Assembly: GCA_902728285.1 (NCBI GenBank)
Contig: CACVBU010000616.1
Coordinates: 43,681 to 107,680 of the forward strand
DNA: 64,000 nucleotides
Origin: Clytia hemisphaerica
Lineage: Eukaryota > Cnidaria > Hydrozoa > Leptothecata > Clytiidae
Direction of reading: 5' to 3'
Under the pieces are notes generated by a model. The model made no database searches. It saw nothing but the letters and a program-made list of their open reading frames with translations, and was not told the DNA's origin. The position numbers and the translations under genes were made by a program. This document shows, piece after piece, positions 56,564 through 64,000 of this stretch (the first letter of the stretch is position 1; every line of letters begins with the position of its first letter).

Positions 56564-57240
56564 TCTCCATTTTGAATTTCTCGTATGGGATGTATGAGTT
56601 AAATTTTTTCAGATTTATTATTGGTCGAAATGAGCCTGGTTCTTTTTACTCCCTCATAGTAAAAATTCCTCTCTTTCTGGGACTACTTTTTTGATAGCCC
56701 CCTTCTCCAGTAATTTTGACATATCTGAGTTGACTTGTTGATTCATTTTGGACCCAAATTGAATTTGTTTTGGTATTCTGTTTTGGAATGGTTTTTCTAG
56801 TAATGGAATTTCCAATCCTGCTTTCATTGTTCTCATGATTGTTTGGTCTTGGGTAAGTTTTTCTCAATTTTGATAATATGAGCTCACGACCTACTTGGAG
56901 GGGGTTCTGGTTTCTACTCTGAACAATTACACTCAGATGTATTTTTCCGAGAGAGGAGTATATCTTTGTTTGATTTTGAGTCAACTGCAGAGGAATTCTC
57001 GGACTGGAAGAGGTATTGCTTTTTTGTTGCAACATACCCCTTGGTCGATAATTGTTGTCGTATCTGCCAGGGCCGTCTTTGTGCTGCTCCTCGTCACGGC
57101 TTTTGTCTCCTCGACAAGGAACTGAATGGAAAGGGCATGAGCAGTTGTTTAGCCGATCCATTCATGACTTTGGCCTGCTAGTTGAGTGTTTTGAAAAATG
57201 CTTCTCCAAACAGATGTTGGTCACTTTCTCGTAAGTCGTC

Positions 57241-57617
57241 TGAGTATGTCTCTTTGATTATACTATCTACATCGCACTCATTCATTGATGCTATATTAGA
57301 TTGTAAGATAAGTTCCTCTTGATCACCTTTGTTTTGTCATATAGTTATAAATATTATCACCAAAAAGGCTTCAATTGAATTAAAATATGAGTCTCAGACA
57401 ACGTTTGAGGAGTCAAAACTGAGGAGAGATCTTCATGTTTATGAAAAATTTGAAATATTCTGGTTAAATACACATTTTTCATCCCACTCGAAGCTTCACT
57501 CAAATGTTCCTGGCATTAAAAACTAACATCTGTGAAATTTTAATGAGGTTTACTTGACTTTTTGCTGAGCCATAAAGAAAAACGTTAAAAAGATTTCTTG
57601 CATTTTGGGGCAGTTTT
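57241..57617. other. Non-coding stretch
   Basis: No gene or bounded element recognised. Confidence 0.35.
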
Positions 57618-57797
57618 AGCCTAGATATCCGGGACAAGCTGGAGTTTTTACAAGCTCTTATTTGATTTGGTTGGTCGTTAAGATGTAATAAAAGAATCTT
57701 ATAACTTTTTCTAAAGAACGCGTCATCTCTATCACTTTAAATGACCAATTAGTGAAGTATCTTGTAAAAACTCCAGCTCATCCCGGATATCCAAGCT
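57618..57797. mobile_element. 180-bp hairpin element with CTGGAGTTTTTACAAG arms
   Basis: AGCCTAGATATCCGGGA and TCCCGGATATCCAAGCT plus ACAAGCTGGAGTTTTTACAA and its inverse form arms of about 40 bp. No target duplication seen. Confidence 0.65.
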
Positions 57798-57948
57798 CAA
57801 AACTTTAGAAAAAACAAAATTTAGATCAACATACAAAGTTCTAAAATTATAGAGCTTGGTCTCGCTAGAGAATGAAAGTGCAAACCCATGTTTCCAAAAC
57901 TTTCCTAGCCAACCCAGGGCAGCAAAGCAGAACTTAATAAAAATTATG

Positions 57949-58540
57949 ATTGCCACCGAGCGGAGCGCAGCGGAGCATAGGTGGCTTAATAGTTTCGCGA
58001 TGAGTGAGAGGCGGGTTAAATTTTTTCGCTGTTTCTTTTTGTCGTCTTTCAGTTTCCGTATGTTTTACATTCCGTAGTTTATCCGGGCAATACTTTTGGG
58101 GCGCAAATTATGGCGTGGGTGTTTGGCTGTGGGCGCACTACGGCCAATATTCTAAAGGTGGACTCACTCACAAAGATAAAATACAGCGCTTTCCTCAATA
58201 ATTAAAATACGTTAGTGTAAGAAGTGTAACCAAGCCTTTGTAAACATTCATCGTGAGAACTTTTTAACGAGCTGTGTAAATCTTTATCATGTTTTCTGGT
58301 CTTTTGTAGAGTATTTAAAGAGGTTTATTATTCGTTTACTACTAAGTATTTTATGTTTGTGTAGTTAGTGAATGCACCAATAAATTGATAATGCTCAGTA
58401 AGTAGTACAAAAAGAGTTAATTTTCCACAATCAATATCAATAACAGCACTAACAGCAAACATCAACACATAGCCCTCTTCTTCACTAAAACTACAAACAG
58501 CACAGGTATGATCTTTTTTTCCTTTTTTCACCAGATAGTT
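57949..58540 (+). repeat. Dispersed repeat related to the first part of the 3.7-kb duplication
   Basis: Words such as TGGACTCACTC..AAAGATAAAAT, TCATGTTTT..TTTAGAGTA, AAAGAGGTTTAT and TATTTTATGTTTGTGTAGTT match 12930-13175 and 16662-16907 in order. The left end is GAGCGGAGCGCAGCGGAGC-rich. No coding similarity; it suggests an uncharacterised element present in three copies here. Confidence 0.7.
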
Positions 58541-60073
58541 ATGTGTTAAATGTTAACCAGTTGTGACAAATAGTCAGTCTTTTATCTGATGAAGTTTGAT
58601 TGGTGTTCGTGTTCAAGCCAGTATGGATTCCACGAAATCTCGGGCCGAAGATATTTTTCCGTACGGCAAGCCTCGCACCAAGCAAAATTTCTTTTGTACC
58701 AACATTCAATTTTTCAATAAGGGTGCACGATGGAAAAGAGGCGCATGCGCCAACCTAATTAATAAATTTACGCGAGCGTAAGCGAGTGAAAGCAAATTTA
58801 GCCAAATGAAAGCTAAAAATCGATGGATTGTGGAGTCATTCACGCCGAGCTGGAATTATTTCTTTACGCCAACTGAAAATCAAACAATCTTTGTAAGTAC
58901 CCTTACGCCAATGCGTCAAAAACGTTTCAGTTGTACGCCGGAGATCTTCGGCGTTAGTTACACAAAATCCATACTGGGTTCAATGAGTTTGGTTGAGAAA
59001 AAGTTCCAGCTTTTCCTCCCCGATGCCAGCCCAGGCGATGTCAACCGAACCCTATCAAACCGATTTTCGTTATCGAACCATCAAATTTCATCGAACGAAA
59101 TCGAACGGTTAGGTGTTTAATTACTGAACCTTATCGAACAGTAATCAAACTTTTATACCGGAAAATCTTCAGTTTGATTAAGGTTTGATTACTTATATCG
59201 TAGTTCGATCAAGTTCAATCAATGTTTTTGTAGCTCAAATGGTTCCAGTTAAAATTGCTAGCGCAACAGCTCTAGCCTAAACGATCCCTTACAATCATTA
59301 GGAGGGTGAGGTATCACACTTTCTTTATTCTGAAGATTTAAAAAAAAAATGGCTCTTAAGCTTTTTAGCGTGGGCGTCTGCTAATAAGCCGTCAGAAATG
59401 GGCAACAAGGTAATAAATCAATCTTCAATATCGAACTTCACCGATCTTTTTGATAATCAGGATTTTCATTTTGAATCATTAAAAACTCCAGTGGTACCGT
59501 TGTTTTGTATAAGATTCCCATTTCCGCACTAAGATTCTTGATACTTATCCCATATACATTTTACAAGATAACCAGCAAGAAATTGGGGAGGGTTCGTTTA
59601 ATGGGATGCAGTTTAAAGCAGTTATAAAGGAGTCATTGTTGTGATTTGTACTTAAAATTTAGATTTATTGCATATAGAAAAACCGCTTAGCCCATCATTT
59701 TTATTTGGATGGATATTATTTATATTGTCATTTTTAAAACTAACCTATCATTTTTATTTATTTAGATAGATTCTTTACATTGGTATTTTTAGAAAAAAAG
59801 AAAATCTTCACATTTATTTCTTCATCCAACCAAACTTTATGCTTATATTTTTTCTTCCCCATGCACGCCGAATTATTGTCTTGTAATTGCCATTTTTAAA
59901 GAAAGTTAATCTCCCATTACAGAACTTTTTTTTCATCATAAAATCGACTTCCCTAAAATAAAAGGTTCCTTCGTCTAGAAATAAAAGGATAAAAATAAGT
60001 AAATAAATAAATAATAGTAATAATATTTAAACATATTGTTTCAAAGTTGGCAGTTAATGTAAGCTATATCTAG
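58541..60073. other. Non-coding stretch with TCGAAC-iterated patch
   Basis: Between about 59035 and 59230, TCGAAC, ATCAAAC and their inverses recur (AACCGAACC, ATCGAACCATC, GTTTGATTAAGG), perhaps another short phrase-iterated element. The ORF at 58806 has no recognisable domain. Confidence 0.35.
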
Positions 60074-60682
60074 TAATACGACGTTGGAAAATGTGGAAAA
60101 TACAAGTTTCACCTGGATATGATCGCAACTGTGTTCCCGTAAAAAATGAAAATGACTGAAATGAAAAAGAAAAAGAAGAAACAGCGAGAGAAGAATTGTC
60201 GTAATCCATCCATTCTTGACCGCTGGAGATAACTAAAAATAAGTATGGAGTGGCAGGATCGGGATTCTGAAACACCGTTATCTCACAAATGCCCGTATTC
60301 TAAGTTTCGTATGTTCCGCATTCGAAAATCGAAAGTATGGCCGCGTGGATAAACTCCTTCGCCACGGCCTTTCGCCAGCATAAGAAAGAACGATTCTTGT
60401 TTTCCAAATCAAAATATAAAGACAATAAAGAAGGATTACCTGGTATATCTTATTGAATTTGATTCATCTTCTTAATATTGATTCTAAACAAAGAGAATGG
60501 TGTTAATTGATTGTAAAACCATTGCAAAATCTTAAATTTTCTAATTTTCCAACCCGTGCAAATGCACAGAATTTCAAAAACCCTGTGTATTTGCACCGGG
60601 TTTTCGCACTACTTTCGATTTCGACCCGTTGCAAATGCAACGTAGCGGACCCCGTGCAAATGCAAGGATTTGCCTGACTGTT
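60074..60682 (-). repeat. 609-bp dispersed repeat, copy 2
   Basis: Inverted partner of 10201-10809, equal length, diverged by scattered substitutions. Confidence 0.75.
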
Positions 60683-60857
60683 GTTCTCAATGTTCTTTAA
60701 TTGAGCCCAGTGCAGTGATGCTCGTGGAATAATATCATCTGTTCTCTCTCTGTCTCTTTTGTCCTCCATATTCTTTAGACAGGGAAGATCTGAGATCTGT
60801 GGAAAAGTAAATGTAAGTGGTCCAAAATTTTCAACGATGGATATTAAGGATATTAGT

Positions 60858-62102
60858 CAGTTAGTCACACTAGGAAATTAAGCTTTCAGTAAAAACAACA
60901 TCAGTCATCTACAGGATACATTTCAACAACAAGGATGAGAGTTACCTGAATCAAGTTTGCGAGACAATATTAATTAAAATTTGAAAGTTGGAAACAAAAT
61001 AAAACGTGCAGCAGCCAAAATCAACCAACCAAAATTTGTAATTCAATTCCCGAGACAGCGCTTTGATTTTTAAGGCCTTGTTTATACGCTAAAGTAATAA
61101 CAATTCCGCACATGTAAATGGGTCATTGTTTGAGGTCCGGCAAACTTTCCGGGAGATAGCCTATCGGCGATGCGCGGATCTAGGTGGGTTCCGTTTCCCC
61201 CGTAGGACTTTTTCTTGGGAAGTTGATCTTCAAATTAGTTTTCAAAGTTGGCTTGGCTCAAATTTTTTCATCTATGGCTCAAATTTTAGGCAATTTCTCA
61301 AAGTTTTTGAAAATGGTAATTTCATTAAAAAGCGCCGGGTTATTTTTTCATGAATCCCTTTAGAAGTTTTGCGGCGCATTTTTTTGCTTGAGAATCTAGT
61401 AAACAATATACAGTAAAACCTCTAATTAACGGACACTCTAAAAGGCGGACACCTCTGATTAGCGGAAAATTTCATTTTCCCCGGCCGTTTCCTAGTCAAT
61501 TTATTAATTTATTAATTATTCCTCATAAAAAAGTTTCTAAAAGGCGGACACTCAATTAGCGGACCCTCTGATTAGCGGGCAAATTTTTTCGCACGAAATG
61601 GCCAAAATCCCTATTTTAGCTCTCCAATTAGCGGACATTGAGTATCAAACGGGTCACAGACGTCCAAAATCGAAAATGTTTTTTTTAGATATTTTTATTT
61701 CAAGCACTTATTAGTCTTTTTATTCAAATTATTTCTACAAATTTCCAGTTTTCCCTTGACCCATTCAACGAATTTTATTTTCAATTTTGGTGTTATATTT
61801 CTAGATTTTCATTTATTTGTGAAAAACTAAATTGTTGCGTTTTAATAACCTTTCTCTTGTTCTTCTATGGCCTAGTGTCTGCAGATAAGTACTTTAGACC
61901 CCAATTTTGTATTTTCGACACCCTGGGATGGCCTAATTTCAAAATTGGAGCTCCGAGATCAAAAGTTTCTAAAAGGCGGACACTTCTAATTAGCGGACAC
62001 TAACTCCTTTCCCCGATGGTGTCCGCTAATTAGAAGTTCCACTGTAGCGCTTTTCGCAGCATTAATCTTTGATATTTTGCGGGACGCTAGTGTGACTAAC
62101 TG
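60858..62102. mobile_element. MITE with CAGTTAGTCACACTAG termini, enlarged by a nested pogo-like MITE
   Basis: Same family as 33676-34295, inverted. It is flanked by TTAGT at 60853-60857 and 62103-62107. The 634-bp insertion at 61411-62044 accounts for the extra length. Confidence 0.92.
61411..62044. mobile_element. 634-bp pogo-like MITE with TTAGCGGACAC phrases, nested
   Basis: Ends CAGTAAAACCTCTAATTA and TAATTAGAAGTTCCACTG, TA at 61409-61410 and 62045-62046. The CAGT...ACCTCT...CGGACA end and TA target are typical of pogo/Tigger-type elements. CTAATTAGCGGACACT-like words recur at least eight times. The sister MITE at 33676 provides the empty site (ATATAGCGC reading). Confidence 0.9.
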
Positions 62103-62278
62103 TTAGTTATTAGATTATAAAATGAGTAAGGAAGGGTGAATATTTCATTTTCTTTAGTTGGAACTCAAAATGAGCTTTAAATGCTTAAAAACAAGTTAGT
62201 CTGTAGTCTGCTAGTCGTTTAAGAGAACAGTATAACAGCTAGAGGATTATTCCCAGAGTTTGCAACGACCCTGCCGGT

Positions 62279-62390
62279 GCAGTCGGGTGCTGTTGTCGGG
62301 TGCTCGAAGTTAGAAATTTTAACACCCAACAGCTGGGTACACTTTGTCGGGTGCTATATCTTGGGTGCTCTTAACAGCACCCGACATGTA
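62279..62390. repeat. GTCGGGTGCT-phrase hairpin
   Basis: GTCGGGTGCTGTT (62283-62295) pairs with AACAGCACCCGAC (62373-62385); TCGGGTGCT or GGGTGCT recurs four times between them. Confidence 0.7.
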
Positions 62391-64000
62391 ACGGGCGGTG
62401 ACGATTTCCCAAGCGGAAAACAGGTCATCGGGAGCATCATAGCGAAATCTACTTGCTAGTATACAAACTATGTTATATCATAATAATATATTATACGGAC
62501 GATAGCATTGTCTAAGACTACAGTAATGTGTAATGGAAAGGAGAAATGCCAGAGGAAACCAGTTTTGGAAAAGGCAAAGATTATTGAACCACCATTTACA
62601 GAGAAAGCTGAGAAGGAGGAAGAAAGATCCGATTGCAGCAGTGGATTTTGGATGTTCAGCTTTTTCTGTGCTGCTTTCTTCTTTGTGTGTGTCAATTTCA
62701 AATTGTTTGAAATTTCAGTAGTTTTAAGGCTCGCCTAACTTTTTCCTAGAATGAGTCCCAATTTTTAGAGCCTTCAAGAATGACGACTGGGAGTAATTTT
62801 TCGATGGTTTTGATTTTGATTTGCAGATCATTGTTAGTTTTCAATCAAAATTTTAACTCAAAATACAAACAATGTTCTTGCACGGGGGTATAATATTTGA
62901 GGTTCGGAACTTCAAAGTAAGCTCTGGGACATCACTACACTAATATCAACAACGTCTTTGGAAAGTGATTTGGTAATCATAATACAAAAAATACATCAAA
63001 TGTTCAAAAACAATTATATCGCGCTAAATCACACTCAAGGATCAAATCCATCTCATTGGCAATTCTTTTTGGATTTGTTTAATGGACACACCATTTTAAG
63101 ATCTTGACTTTGTCTGTGTTGCGTGCGTAGGTTTTCTGTAATCTCAGAAAAAGTTGCAACCCATACCGTAGGTACTTTTAAGACTTTCTATGTGCAATGT
63201 AGGGCTCGATGTAGAGAGGATATATGAAAAGAATGCAAAAAAGAAAGAATTATACCTTGCCCATCACAGTTTACAATCATGGTCCGAATTATATTGAGTG
63301 AGATTTTAGTGTATTTTAACGTTTTTTAGAGTTGAAAGTAAAGTAAAAGTGGAAATTTCAACTAATCTGAAATTTTTGCCCGAAATTTTTTGGCTCTAAA
63401 AGTGTTGAGAAATTGAGAAAAACAAATGCACTGTAAGGGTTATATGTAAGGGTATGATTTCCACCGATTCTTCGCTGCACTGTAAGGGTGAGATTCTAAA
63501 AGCCATTTCCCCCACACACCGTCAGCTAATAAACCCACTGCTTCCCGGATTGATGTAATTATTCCTACCTGGTTCCAGCATGGCGATTGCGATTTTACTT
63601 CCGCATAGTGGAATCTGCTTAACTCCAACCTCTGTAACTCGAATGTCTCCTTAACTGGAAAAAGTTTTATGATCCCTTTAGTTGACTATGACTCATTAAC
63701 CATTAACTCGAATTTCCTTAACTCGTTCGAGTTATTAAGACTCTAATCTAACTTGATGTTGGTACTTGATGTTCCGGGAGGTACTAGCAGTCAGTTCAAG
63801 GTAAATTCTCGTATCTACCGAATTCATCGGATGCCGGCAAATTGATTTAGCATTACATCATTGAAACTGGTTCAATACGAGGCTATTCTACAATGCTAGT
63901 AGGAGTAGTGCGTCAGAAGTACAGTGATTTTTTTCAGGATGATGGGGATGAAGATCTGTTGTTCCTGTTTATTCCTTTACTGACCAAATTCATTACACAT
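62391..64000. other. Non-coding stretch to the window edge
   Basis: Contains GCACTGTAAGGGT twice around 63428-63490 (a fragment of the 15074-type element), AACTCGAAT/TTAACTCG words around 63615-63740 related to the 42964-type element, and GTCAGTTCAAGGT near 63790 resembling the SINE tail. The ORF at 62508 shows no recognisable domain. Confidence 0.4.

Larger units (their letters stand above)
54830..57240 (-). pseudogene. Decayed DIRS-type retrotransposon (RT, RNase H, tyrosine recombinase)
   Basis: Read from 57240 downward: a Gag-like basic region; SKLLEKGAIKKVVPE and RPIINLKKFNSYIPY of the DIRS RT; DYLIKIDLQDA (catalytic Asp); WEGNLYKFQCLMFGLG; the YIDD box (IQIKLVIYIDDILL); LGFLINYKKSVLEPT; MTFSLPKEKITKLG; the RNase H end YAFPPFCLIGRCLEKI; and STINWHRSAISALHP, a hallmark of the DIRS tyrosine recombinase N-terminal domain (near 54870). 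Frameshifts and stops are scattered. Two small elements interrupt it, at 56323-56563 and 55804-56003. The recombinase catalytic half is missing; a C run near 54845 marks the break. Confidence 0.88.

Overview
The window reads as an AT-rich nuclear segment of an invertebrate animal. Spliced animal genes (a CYP4-type P450, TMEM170, a dual-specificity phosphatase) sit among BEL/Pao, DIRS, Penelope-like and non-LTR retroelements and many small DNA transposons. That mix excludes bacteria, plants, birds and mammals. A cnidarian, perhaps hydrozoan, would fit, because all three genes carry a splice-acceptor motif 15-22 nt before the ATG, as expected where leaders are trans-spliced. The lineage is an inference, not a call.

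Layout. 1-6.1 kb: a broken LINE ORF1 running off the left edge, an inverted Penelope RT fragment and a nearly full but frameshifted Penelope-like element. 6.1-12.4 kb: AT-rich sequence with a CpG-rich foldback full of GCGGCCGC and other small elements. 12.4-19.9 kb: a nearly identical 3.7-kb tandem duplication. Inside it a SINE-like repeat is interrupted by a foldback element whose 164-bp centre lies in opposite orientation in the two copies. 20.0-28.9 kb: a young BEL/Pao retrotransposon on the minus strand with 625-bp LTRs, a 5-bp target duplication and one 2272-codon ORF that carries an in-frame 663-bp tandem duplication. 29-37.5 kb: nested small DNA elements, several proven by target-site duplications and by empty sites present in this same window. 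37.6-49.1 kb: the genic island, three plus-strand genes (CYP4-like, TMEM170, DUSP). 50-57.2 kb: a decayed LINE and a decayed DIRS element, the latter cut by two small elements. 57-64 kb: further small elements, including a nested pogo-like MITE inside a 5-bp-TSD MITE.

The most unusual theme is in the non-coding repeats. Many short elements with unrelated sequences share one architecture: the interior consists of repeated, often inverted, variants of the element's own terminal phrase. A subset is bounded by homopolymer G and C runs and flanked by 8-bp target duplications. The three host genes have no evident joint pathway; they are neighbours on one strand.
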